Shown: one piece after another, positions 16,601 through 22,926 of the stretch | Numbering within the stretch: the stretch's first letter is position 1 | How the letters are laid out: each line of letters opens with the position of its first letter | Source of the DNA: Caldifarciminota bacterium UBA5631 | GTDB taxonomy: Bacteria; Hydrothermota; Hydrothermia; UBA1063 | Direction: 5' to 3' | Assembly (NCBI GenBank): GCA_002421425.1 | Contig: DIJZ01000013.1 | Coordinates: forward strand, 1-23,306 | Length of the DNA: 23,306 bases | Notes under the pieces: model-generated | What the model saw: the letters and a program-made list of their open reading frames with translations, nothing else | Database searches by the model: none | What the model was told of the DNA's origin: nothing | Made by a program: the position numbers and the translations under genes

Positions 16601-17095
16601 AAGGTAAGGAAGTTAATGCTCCCCAAAATAATTTCGCAGAATATCGTGGCTCATGTGATGAACCCCTTTGACAGGATAATTATCTTTGCTGCGTACGATA
16701 AGGAAGGTCTCTTAACGCTGGATACTGTTATGAATACAATTCTGACAGACAGTAAATTCACTCACGAATATGTATTGGGGATTTTGAATTCTCGTTTAGG
16801 AGAATGGTTCTATTACTGGTTTGTTTATAATAGGGCTATACGAACCATGCATTTTGATGAAAGTTATATTGGAAGGTTGCCGGTAAAAGAAATCACCCCC
16901 AAAAATCAGCACATCGTTGACCAAATCGTCCGGAACGTCAACCAAATCCTCTCTTTCACCCAGTCCCCGGACTATGAAACAAGTAAAGAAAAACAGGCAA
17001 AGGTAAAAGAACTTGAAAAGGAAATAGACAAGTTAGTTTATGAGCTTTACGGTTTGACAGAGGAGGAGATTGCAATCATCGAGAATAAGACCTAA
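13658..17095 (+). CDS. Eco57I-type DNA adenine methyltransferase with target-recognition region
   Basis: An 1145-residue protein from ATG 13658, chosen for AAAGGA (13645-13650) seven bases upstream and the 8-base overlap with the helicase stop; a TTG at 13628 would add ten residues. Motifs: SYYTP (428-432), DPAVGSGAF (492-500, SAM-binding motif I), NPPH (777-780, motif IV) and a TRD-like PILRGRNIHKY (952-962). A C-terminal coiled segment with VYELYGLTEEEI is typical of the family. A long helical insert separates motifs I and IV. It should methylate adenine N6 in host DNA to mark self. Motif IV normally ends in an aromatic residue (NPPY/F/W); here it is His. The N-terminal ~400 residues show no recognisable nuclease motif, so cleavage is probably supplied by the partner. 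It ends before a convergent gene 68 bases away. Confidence 0.88.
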   Translation: MGKEILQEIIEDFSIEGFINFFRNKNSNFRPTRVDLSEYNDEDFASGEKIGEIKFPDSYFIVCSFKVLKELTERSGKKKQYELGKKVLRQNNADGGIFIFNAENGNFRFSLIYTEYQGTRKKYSLFRRFTYFVSSRLTNKTFLKQVGESDFSSLERIKEAFSVEPVTKQFYQEIANWYFWAVKVARFPKDAEEIPNGRNIAVIRLITRLIFIWFMKEKRLVPDELFDEKVISNILKDFTPNSDNYYKAILQNLFFATLNTKREDRRFRSDKRGYSGYNTDFGNHNVFRYENLFKNSEEVIEKYFMPIPFLNGGLFECLDYKSKNMEERKYIDGFTDVKAHQPSVPNFLFFSEGETVDLSDDYNDEKYERTLVKGLIKILQQYNFTVDENEPDDVEIALDPELLGKIFENLLASYNPETATTARKATGSYYTPREIVDFMVDESLKEYFKTNITDIDEENLEKLFSKEDSSNPFDSETTSKLIELIDSLRVVDPAVGSGAFPMRILSKLVFLLHKLDPENTHWKKVQIEGVEKSVKDPVLQKELIEKVERRFKEKNPDYGRKLYLIEKCIYGVDIQQIAVEIAKLRFFISLLVDEEVDFSKTDENYGIEPLPNLDFKIMQGNSLVSTFYGLDFKSKAGSGELPGFYGFDEKLKELVKEFEDLKEQYQNESDVEKKRELRLRIDEKILAIFEEKLKQHLPELRRIEEKAMDLPKQEQRVEYIRSEKRKLFDRIGIDLEKAKEELIAYTEGRKDKNFFLWDIYFAEVFAEKGGFDIVIGNPPHGADIGSYREYIEKHYKFYERRKNSASIFIEKGYELLIDNGVLSYVVPKSITFVDSWEKPRRLVYKLNKLLTLIDISKAFENVRLEQVVLIGKKAQSEEYSYKAGDFWSNIVNIRYKIDANTIAMLGILPIYVDELKLRILKKLFDNSVELLKITETFRGLPFQKKIAKSGHPILRGRNIHKYRIFGHIDFVDLSQRDLAREKVRKLMLPKIISQNIVAHVMNPFDRIIIFAAYDKEGLLTLDTVMNTILTDSKFTHEYVLGILNSRLGEWFYYWFVYNRAIRTMHFDESYIGRLPVKEITPKNQHIVDQIVRNVNQILSFTQSPDYETSKEKQAKVKELEKEIDKLVYELYGLTEEEIAIIENKT

Positions 17096-17102
17096 CTGAG
17101 AG

Positions 17103-17123
17103 ATAACTTGCTAATAAGTTTAT
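17103..17123. terminator. Weak imperfect hairpin between convergent genes
   Basis: ATAACTT (17103-17109) and AAGTTTAT (17116-17123) form a short stem with one bulge and a 6-nt loop, between the methyltransferase stop and the convergent secreted-protein gene. No T-run follows on either strand. A weak call. Confidence 0.25.
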
Positions 17124-17163
17124 GATGGGGTAGCATTTTTAGAAGGAGATTATCTACTCTGTA

Positions 17164-18123
17164 TTATTCCTCCCCCTCCACCTCTGCCGGTGCGAGTGGG
17201 GTGAATTCTTCTTCGAAAGGGGTTATTGCTGTATAATCAAAGTCAATTATGGTTTTTGCCTTTGGGTCTATGGTGAGGACAATTTTACCTATTTGGCTCA
17301 GATAGTCGTAATTTCTGAGTATTATTGTGTGGTTTACAGGGTCAACGTAGGCCTGCCTTTCGCCAAAGCCGTCAAAACCTCCGAGTATTAAATCAATCCC
17401 CGGGACGTCCCTGGCAACGAAACGCTCTCTGTAATACCCGATACTGGAAAGCATTATAACAATATCGCAACCCTTTGACTTGAGTTCATCCACAGTTTTC
17501 TTTGCAGTCTCGTACTCTTTGTATATTTTCACCGGAGGAGTATCAGACTCCAGGCCTATATCCTGGTAAAGGAAAAACGGAGCATTCTCACTTAGCATTC
17601 CGAAAATTCCTATCTTAATGCCTTTAAATTCCAGAATTTCATAGGGAAGAACAAGACACGAATATTCAGGTGCTGTGAATTCTACGTTAGCTGAGACAAC
17701 TTTTGTTTTGAACTTCGATAGGTAATCTTTTAATGACATAGGTTCAGGAAGGAATTTTTCTGAGCGTTTAGTAGCTGGAAAGAGAATGAGCTCCTTTACA
17801 CCAAGGTTTATGCAGTTGTAATTCAGGCTATTCATATAGTAGGCAATGGAATCTGGAGAGAGTTTCTCTCCAGTAATATAGCCTCCGGAGAAGTTCCCTG
17901 CGTCAAGGAGAAGGAAAAGGATATTGTTCTTCTTTGCCTTTTCTCTCTCGGCGGTAACAAGTTCTTTCAAGCTTTCAAACCCACCGAGAACCGGCGGAAA
18001 ATCTGGATTTATCCAGGTTGCTTTTGATGGTCCGAAATTGCCATAAATATTAGATGTGTGGATTATCTCCACCTTTACAGGGGTTACTCCGATCATAAAA
18101 CATAGAAAAAGCAGGATGTTCAT
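17164..18123 (-). CDS. Secreted 5'-nucleotidase-like metallophosphatase-fold protein, probably catalytically dead
   Basis: A 319-residue protein. Start at 18123 gives a clear signal peptide (MNILLFLCFMIGVTP) and lies four bases after the upstream PLD gene's stop; a longer frame to 18285 exists but would only overlap that gene. The fold is that of UshA/SoxB-type calcineurin-like phosphatases, with five motif positions recognisable. Their ligands are replaced: TNDxHG reads TSNIYG (23-28), GD reads GN (76-77), GNHE reads GVKE (108-111), SHxG reads SSIG (226-229) and GGHxH reads GGFDG (248-252). It also lacks the C-terminal nucleotide-binding domain of full 5'-nucleotidases (about 500+ residues), ending in an acidic tail. 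It is thus probably a periplasmic binding or structural protein rather than a nucleotidase. It is co-transcribed with the PLD gene and perhaps lipA. Confidence 0.75.
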   Translation of the reverse strand: MNILLFLCFMIGVTPVKVEIIHTSNIYGNFGPSKATWINPDFPPVLGGFESLKELVTAEREKAKKNNILFLLLDAGNFSGGYITGEKLSPDSIAYYMNSLNYNCINLGVKELILFPATKRSEKFLPEPMSLKDYLSKFKTKVVSANVEFTAPEYSCLVLPYEILEFKGIKIGIFGMLSENAPFFLYQDIGLESDTPPVKIYKEYETAKKTVDELKSKGCDIVIMLSSIGYYRERFVARDVPGIDLILGGFDGFGERQAYVDPVNHTIILRNYDYLSQIGKIVLTIDPKAKTIIDFDYTAITPFEEEFTPLAPAEVEGEE

Positions 18124-18127
18124 ACCT

Positions 18128-18688
18128 TCACTCCAGGAACCATTCGGGCATTCTTTCCGTGGAAAGTTCCTTAACTTTTTCGAAGTATTTTGTGAAGTAA
18201 TTTGCGACTTCTTCGGAGTATATGAGGACTGATGCCTCATTGTTCCTCTCGAGGGCATAGTAGCTCCAGTTTGTAGAACCAACAATAGTTATTTTTCCAT
18301 CGACGATTATCAATTTGTCGTGAGATGTCACATCGGGTGGGTCAAAGTAGACTTTTACGCCACATTTTTTCAAAGAATCAGCGAACTGCTTATTGTCCAG
18401 AGTATTACTTCTGTTCCAGTTAGAAGCGTCCAGAATAACTTCAACGTTCACTCCTCGCAGGGCAGCGCTGGTCAAGTCGTTGATTATTAACGAGTTGGCA
18501 TCATTCTTATATTGTGGATAATACCTTGCACTGAACATAAAGACTTTGATGGACTTTTCAGCGCTTTGCAATGCCTGGTGTAAAGCGGGTACGTATTCTC
18601 TATTGGGTATCGGGATTACATCGGCGGGATATGCGAATAAAATGCCCGTAAAAAGCAAAGTACAAAATGAAGCTAATAATTTTTTCAT
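18128..18688 (-). CDS. Secreted single-HKD phospholipase D/nuclease-family protein
   Basis: A 186-residue protein with a signal peptide (MKKLLASFCTLLFTGILFAYP). One complete HKD motif is present: H123-x-K125-x4-D130 in SHDKLIIVD, followed by GSTNWS (137-142) and NNEAS (149-153). Size and single motif match the Nuc/plasmid endonuclease and Zucchini-like minimal PLDs, which act as dimers on nucleic acid or phospholipid phosphodiesters. Here the location would be periplasmic or secreted. A strong SD (AAGGAGG) precedes the ATG. The gene follows lipA after 43 bases and precedes the pseudo-phosphatase by four, so it may be co-transcribed with both. Nuclease is more likely than lipase by size; substrate is not readable. 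Confidence 0.85.
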   Translation of the reverse strand: MKKLLASFCTLLFTGILFAYPADVIPIPNREYVPALHQALQSAEKSIKVFMFSARYYPQYKNDANSLIINDLTSAALRGVNVEVILDASNWNRSNTLDNKQFADSLKKCGVKVYFDPPDVTSHDKLIIVDGKITIVGSTNWSYYALERNNEASVLIYSEEVANYFTKYFEKVKELSTERMPEWFLE

Positions 18689-18695
18689 CGTTCCT

Positions 18696-18730
18696 CCTTA
18701 ACTCTAATTTTAAACTTCAGCCTTAACTCT
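18696..18730. repeat. 10-bp direct repeat in lipA-PLD spacer
   Basis: CCTTAACTCT occurs at 18696-18705 and again at 18721-18730 (AGAGTTAAGG on the transcribed minus strand), 25 bases apart. The start-proximal copy contains part of the SD of the PLD gene. It could be an operator-like pair or a small local duplication. Confidence 0.45.
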
Positions 18731-18731
18731 A

Positions 18732-19610
18732 TCAAATAACGTTGCGCTTTACTGTTTTCAAATAAAACTCGCCTGCCATATAAGAACTTCTCACCAGAGG
18801 AGCAGAGGCCACATAATCAAAGCCCATTGAGAGCGCAATTTTCTCAAATTCTCTGAATTCTTCTGGTGTGTAATACTTCATAACTTCTGCATGATTCCGA
18901 GATGGCTGCAGGTATTGTCCTATCGTCAGAAAATTCACCTCAACATCCCTTATCTCCCGCATCGTTTGAATTATCTCCTCGTTCGTTTCCCCGAGTCCCA
19001 CCATAAATCCAGACTTCGTAAAAAGGTTCCGATTAAGCTCCTTTGCAATCCTTAAAGTGGCAAGGGAAGTTTCGTAGGAAGCCCTCCTGTCGCGGATGGA
19101 TGGTGTGAGCCTTTTCACAACTTCTACATTGTGGGCAAAAACGTCGACTCCGGCGTCTGTAACCTTCTTTATGCATTCCAGTTTAGCCCTGAGGTCTGGA
19201 ACGAGAACTTCAACCAGTATCTCTGGCTTTGCCTTTTTCAGAAGTTTTACCGTGGTGGCATATATCTCAGCCCCTTGATCGGGAAGATCGTCCCTGGTTA
19301 CTGAAGTGATTACCACATAATCGAGATTCATTTCCTTAACGGCTCTGAGAATCCTTTCGGGCTCCTCGTAGTCAACGACTCCTCTGGGGTTACCTGTTTT
19401 CGTTGCGCAAAACTTACAGTTTCTCGTGCAGATATCTCCGAGGATTAAGAAAGTAGCAGTCCCGTGATTCCAGCATTCACCGAGATTTGGGCATTTAGCC
19501 TCAACGCAGACGGTGTGTAGTTGTAAATCCTTTAGAGTTCTTATAACTCTTGCAAATTTATCCCCAGCAAAAATCTTACTTTTTACCCATTCTGGTTTTC
19601 TTCTATTCAC
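18732..19610 (-). CDS. lipA: Lipoyl synthase
   Basis: A 292-residue radical-SAM enzyme with both LipA clusters: the auxiliary CX4CX5C (C35, C40, C46, in CVEAKCPNLGEC) and the SAM-binding CX3CX2C (C61, C65, C68, in CTRNCKFC). The C-terminal serine ligand motif RSSYMAG is present. It inserts two sulfurs into the octanoyl group on lipoyl domains of 2-oxoacid dehydrogenases or the glycine cleavage H protein. The start is GTG at 19610, directly before the conserved KPEWVK stretch. There is no SD; a TACAAT box ends seven bases upstream, so the mRNA is probably leaderless. No lipB or lipoyl-dependent complex is in the window. Assignment is secure. Confidence 0.96.
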   Translation of the reverse strand: MNRRKPEWVKSKIFAGDKFARVIRTLKDLQLHTVCVEAKCPNLGECWNHGTATFLILGDICTRNCKFCATKTGNPRGVVDYEEPERILRAVKEMNLDYVVITSVTRDDLPDQGAEIYATTVKLLKKAKPEILVEVLVPDLRAKLECIKKVTDAGVDVFAHNVEVVKRLTPSIRDRRASYETSLATLRIAKELNRNLFTKSGFMVGLGETNEEIIQTMREIRDVEVNFLTIGQYLQPSRNHAEVMKYYTPEEFREFEKIALSMGFDYVASAPLVRSSYMAGEFYLKTVKRNVI

Positions 19611-19617
19611 GTTTTAA

Positions 19618-19646
19618 ATTGTAAATGTGCAGGGATGGCGCTTCAA
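19618..19646 (-). promoter_or_regulatory. lipA promoter (leaderless)
   Basis: On the minus strand: TTGAAG (19646-19641), 17 bp, TACAAT (19623-19618), then seven bases to the GTG start at 19610. The -35 shares five base pairs with the divergent miaB -35. Confidence 0.6.
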
Positions 19647-19670
19647 ATTACACTGTCGTGGATTTAAAAT
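19642..19670 (+). promoter_or_regulatory. miaB promoter (leaderless)
   Basis: TTCAAA (19642-19647), 17 bp, TAAAAT (19665-19670), then nine bases to ATG 19680. The -35 is only four of six to consensus, but the geometry is right and no SD exists. Confidence 0.5.
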
Positions 19671-19679
19671 TTGATACTT

Positions 19680-20972
19680 ATGAAATTCCACATCATTACT
19701 TATGGATGCCAGATGAACGAATATGACTCAAGGATTATTGAGAATCTTATGCTAAGGAAAGGTTTTGATCTGTCAAACAACCCGGAGGATGCTGATATCG
19801 TAGTAATTAATACCTGTTCAGTTCGAGGAAAGCCTGAGTCCAAAGGTATTGAAGTCGCTAAACACTTTAAGAAAAGGGGAAAACTTGTGGTAATCACAGG
19901 TTGTACTGCTCAACAAAAAGGTGATAATCTTCTGAATGTTGCAGACCTCGTGATTGGAACCAGGAACTTTCAAATAATACCCGAAGCCATCAAAAAGGGT
20001 TACAGGAACAAATCTTTTCTTGACCTGAAGACCTTCTGTGATTTCTATTTTGCAGAGCGAAGAGCAGAAACGGTGCTTGAGTATGTTGTAATCCAGGAGG
20101 GTTGTGACAATTTCTGTTCCTACTGTGTGGTACCGTATACGAGGGGTAGAGAAGTCTCCCGCCCCCCGGAGAAAATCCTTGAGGAACTTAAATATCTTGA
20201 GAGTAAAGGTGTAAAAGAGGTGACTCTGCTCGGTCAGAACGTGAATTCGTATTACTATGGTAGTATTGATTTTGCGGATCTTCTTGCCATGGTGGATAAG
20301 AAAGTTAATATTCCAAGGATTTATTTTACCACGTCCCATCCAAGAGACATCAGTCTGAAAGTAATTCGAACTATTAAAAACTGCTTGCACGTGAAACCCT
20401 GGTTTCATCTCCCTCTTCAGGCAGGTTCCAGCAAGGTTCTCAGAGATATGAATAGAGGTTATACGAAGGAAGAATATCTTGAGATTGCCATGAAAATAAG
20501 GAGAGAGATTCCCAACGCTACGATTTCGACGGATATAATGGTTGGATTTCCAACGGAAACTGAAGAGGATTTTGAGGAAACACTTGATGTAGTGCGGAAA
20601 GTTCAGTTTGACAATGCGTATATGTTTATTTATTCTCCTCGAAATCCCTCGCCTATGTATTTTCGAGTAAAAGAAGCATCCCTTGATGAAGAGACAGCAA
20701 GTAAAAGGCTGAGGAGGTTGATAGTTGAAGTGAACAGAAATATCTTAGAAAGAAGGAAAATGATGTTGAATAGAGAATACGAGTTGCTAATATATGGTCC
20801 TTCGAAAAAGAGTTCAAAGTACTCAAAAGGGAAAACAGAAAATAACATAACTGTAGTTGTACAGGGAAGCTTTAAAGAAGGTGATTTTGTCAGTGTAAAG
20901 GTCACCAGAATTTCTGGTTTGACTCCTATCGGATTGCCTCAGAAGGCAGGGGTCCCCGTCACTTCTGAGTGA
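19680..20972 (+). CDS. miaB: tRNA-2-methylthio-N6-dimethylallyladenosine synthase (MiaB)
   Basis: A 430-residue methylthiotransferase. The N-terminal UPF0004 domain has its three cluster cysteines: C10 (TYGCQMN), C46 (NTCSVR) and C75 (TGCTAQ). The radical-SAM domain has C142, C146 and C149 (GCDNFCSYC). The C-terminal ~65 residues fit a TRAM RNA-binding domain. YGCQMNEYDS and NTCSVRGKPE fit MiaB rather than RimO or MtaB. It methylthiolates i6A37 of tRNAs reading UNN codons. The ATG at 19680 matches the conserved family N-terminus; a TTG three codons upstream falls at the predicted transcription start. There is no SD. It terminates in a hairpin overlapping its stop codon and is divergent from lipA. 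Confidence 0.94.
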   Translation: MKFHIITYGCQMNEYDSRIIENLMLRKGFDLSNNPEDADIVVINTCSVRGKPESKGIEVAKHFKKRGKLVVITGCTAQQKGDNLLNVADLVIGTRNFQIIPEAIKKGYRNKSFLDLKTFCDFYFAERRAETVLEYVVIQEGCDNFCSYCVVPYTRGREVSRPPEKILEELKYLESKGVKEVTLLGQNVNSYYYGSIDFADLLAMVDKKVNIPRIYFTTSHPRDISLKVIRTIKNCLHVKPWFHLPLQAGSSKVLRDMNRGYTKEEYLEIAMKIRREIPNATISTDIMVGFPTETEEDFEETLDVVRKVQFDNAYMFIYSPRNPSPMYFRVKEASLDEETASKRLRRLIVEVNRNILERRKMMLNREYELLIYGPSKKSSKYSKGKTENNITVVVQGSFKEGDFVSVKVTRISGLTPIGLPQKAGVPVTSE

Positions 20973-20978
20973 TTTTTT
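20959..20978 (+). terminator. Intrinsic terminator built on the miaB stop codon
   Basis: TCACT (20959-20963) pairs with AGTGA (20968-20972) around TCTG, with an extra G-T pair outside, then TTTTTT (20973-20978). The right arm contains the miaB TGA, and the left arm contains the stop of the convergent gene on the other strand. The stem is short, so strength is uncertain. Confidence 0.55.
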
Positions 20979-21498
20979 GATTCTGAAGGGAAATCGCACC
21001 CCTATCCGGAAGCAGATCACCCCAGTTGCCTTCTTCGTTTATCATCAACTGGATGTGAATCAAGCTGCTCTGGATCGAATAAATCCTTCCAGAGAATCTG
21101 ACCCTTGTTGGTGTTGTGAATACCCGTTCACATGTAACGTAGGATGAGAACGTGTAAGAGCCAGAAGAGCTAAGGGCATAAAGGGTTGACCGTTCAGGAT
21201 TTAATTGATTGATAATAAGCAGAAGGTCTGCACCCAATAAGGGGAACTCATCTTCGGAAATGTACCCGGTATTCGTCCACCCAGTTGAAGTATCTCCATC
21301 AGAATCTATGAAAATGTAGACTGGTCCAGAGTAATTCTGGTAAAGCCTTTCTATGTGGATTTGAAAAGAAGCGGTTTCTCCAAGGAGAGTGAAACGACCT
21401 CCCAGAAAATCGGCGTAATGGGGTGGCACATCATTAATGCCGTCGGCCACAAAAGTACTGTATGCGGACAGAATGTTGATCAAGAGAAGCACTTTCAC
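20959..21498 (-). CDS. Hypothetical secreted beta-rich protein with a DxDxD segment
   Basis: I do not recognise a named family. The 179-residue product has a signal peptide (MKVLLLINILSAYS) and a body rich in alternating beta-type segments with little lysine. IDSDGDTSTGW (64-74) looks like a calcium-binding DxDxDG loop. GADLLLII (89-96) follows, an arrangement seen in some secreted beta-sandwich domains (CBM9/DOMON-like) as D-x-D-x-x-x-x-T-G then G-A-D. The start is GTG, supported by the strong SD GGAGG just upstream on the minus strand. Its last 14 bases overlap the 3' end of miaB on the opposite strand. It likely acts outside the inner membrane; function unknown. Confidence 0.65.
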   Translation of the reverse strand: MKVLLLINILSAYSTFVADGINDVPPHYADFLGGRFTLLGETASFQIHIERLYQNYSGPVYIFIDSDGDTSTGWTNTGYISEDEFPLLGADLLLIINQLNPERSTLYALSSSGSYTFSSYVTCERVFTTPTRVRFSGRIYSIQSSLIHIQLMINEEGNWGDLLPDRGAISLQNQKITQK

Positions 21499-21660
21499 TG
21501 CGATCCTCCTTTTCAGAATAGTATTGCAAAATTAGTGCCAGTCTGAAATCCTCTATAATCTGGGGATTTAAATTTAGAAAGCGAGAATAAGTCTTTGCTT
21601 TTTCAAAACAGTATTATAAAACAAATGGGAACAAAGGAAATAAGCTGCTAACTAATATTC
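21499..21660. other. A+T-rich spacer between nfeD and the secreted protein gene
   Basis: This 162-base gap carries the strong SD of the secreted-protein gene at its left end. Several TATAAT-like strings occur on both strands, but none has a -35 at the right distance that I can support. No gene or convincing terminator for nfeD is seen. Confidence 0.4.
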
Positions 21661-22926
21661 CTACTGGTTCTGGCTTTCTTCGCACCTCTTTACGTAGAGA
21701 GTGAGACCTTCCACCTTTACCACTTCAATCTCTTCGCCCTTGGAAATAGGTTCTGAACTCTTTGCGTTCCAAAGCTCACCGTGGATAAGGCAGGTTCCAC
21801 CTTTTGCATCGATGTTTGTTTTTGCCAGCCCTTTTTCTCCCACAAGACCTTCACTTCCGGTTTTTGGTTTGATAAAAAATGTTCTTACTCCTTTGGTTAC
21901 GATCCATAAAAAGAAGGCTGCAGTCATGGCGGTACTGACTAAAATTACAGGAATAGAAACTCTATACATTGGTCCTCCTTTAAATAATAATAATGAACCC
22001 AGAATAAACGAAATAACCCCTCCAACGGCCAGTATTCCACTTGACTGGACAAAGACTTCCAATACAAAAAGGGACACAGCTAAAAGGAGAAAGGCAACTC
22101 CTGCATAGTTAACTGGAAGGGTTTGCAGTGAATAGAAAGCCAGTATTATGCATATTGCACCAACCACTCCCGGAAAGATAGAACCAGGATTTGAGAGTTC
22201 AAAAAACAATCCATAGAACCCAAGAATCAGAAGTATGTAAGCAATATTTGGATTACTGAGAATTGTGAGTAACTTCTCCCTAAGACCCATTTTGATATCC
22301 AGAACTGTATATGGTTTTGTAAGGCTTACTATGTAAGATCTATCCTTTAAGGGAACGGCGGTTCCATTAATTTTGTCCAGAAGCTCATTTTCATTCAATG
22401 CGATGTATTCTACTACTTTTTCCCTTAGCGCTTCCTCTGCTGACGAAGAGCGTGCATCGAAGACCGCCTCTTCCGCCCACTTTGTATTTCGATTCCTCAG
22501 CTCAGCCAGGGACTTCAGATACGATGCCGCATCATTTGCAGCCTTCTTAACCATAATGCTATCCATTTGCTGGCCCAAAGCGACGGGATGGCAAGCCCCA
22601 ATGTTTGTTCCGGGAGCCATTGCTATTATATGGGAGGCCATGGCGATGAATGCACCTGCCGATGCTGCCCGGGCACCTTCAGGATAGATGTACGCCACTA
22701 CAGGGATTTCTGATGCGAGGATTGCCTTATTAATAGTCCTCATAGATTCATCTAAGCCACCTGGGGTATCTATCAATAGGAGAAAGAGCTTTGCGCCGTT
22801 TTTGTTTGCTTTTTCAATTCCACCTGTTACGTATTCAGCCACGGAAGGCGTGATGGGGGAGTCAATGGTAACTTTATATATCTCTGGCTTTGAAACAGTT
22901 AATACTAAAAGAATCAACCACATCAT
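21661..22926 (-). CDS. NfeD-type membrane-bound serine protease (ClpP/SppA-like)
   Basis: A 421-residue protein from ATG 22926. It starts with a hydrophobic signal segment (MMWLILLVLT) then a ClpP/SppA-fold protease domain (about 15-190) with DTPGG (53-57) and the nucleophile S89 in RAASAGAF. The general-base lysine is K127 or K128, in a KKAANDAASYLKSLAE context. Four to five membrane helices follow (about 225-360), then a C-terminal NfeD OB-fold domain ending in VEGLTLYVKR. This is the long NfeD (1b) architecture, thought to cleave membrane proteins such as stomatin partners and to act in membrane quality control. An SD (GGAG, 22935-22932) fits either of two adjacent ATGs. The upstream transglycosylase stop is embedded in the ATGATG, so translation is coupled. 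A longer frame to 23058 merely overlaps that gene. No stomatin (slipin) partner is in the window. Confidence 0.9.
   Translation of the reverse strand: MMWLILLVLTVSKPEIYKVTIDSPITPSVAEYVTGGIEKANKNGAKLFLLLIDTPGGLDESMRTINKAILASEIPVVAYIYPEGARAASAGAFIAMASHIIAMAPGTNIGACHPVALGQQMDSIMVKKAANDAASYLKSLAELRNRNTKWAEEAVFDARSSSAEEALREKVVEYIALNENELLDKINGTAVPLKDRSYIVSLTKPYTVLDIKMGLREKLLTILSNPNIAYILLILGFYGLFFELSNPGSIFPGVVGAICIILAFYSLQTLPVNYAGVAFLLLAVSLFVLEVFVQSSGILAVGGVISFILGSLLLFKGGPMYRVSIPVILVSTAMTAAFFLWIVTKGVRTFFIKPKTGSEGLVGEKGLAKTNIDAKGGTCLIHGELWNAKSSEPISKGEEIEVVKVEGLTLYVKRCEESQNQ

Noticed and set aside
10297..17095. DISARM system
   Set aside because: A helicase and an Eco57I-type methylase are present, but DrmA, DrmB and a separate DrmC are not on either side.
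9888..17163. Integrative element with tRNA attachment repeats
   Set aside because: No repeat of the tRNA 3' end and no integrase, transposase or phage gene could be found. The 9-bp TAAAGTTTA pair flanks only the tRNA itself.
17164..18285. Long form of the metallophosphatase-like gene starting at 18285
   Set aside because: The extra 54 N-terminal residues are low-complexity and basic, and overlap the well-supported PLD gene. The internal ATG at 18123 gives a clear signal peptide and a 4-base gap.
19818..20408. 196-residue minus-strand reading frame opposite miaB
   Set aside because: It lies entirely inside the secure miaB gene with no recognisable motif.
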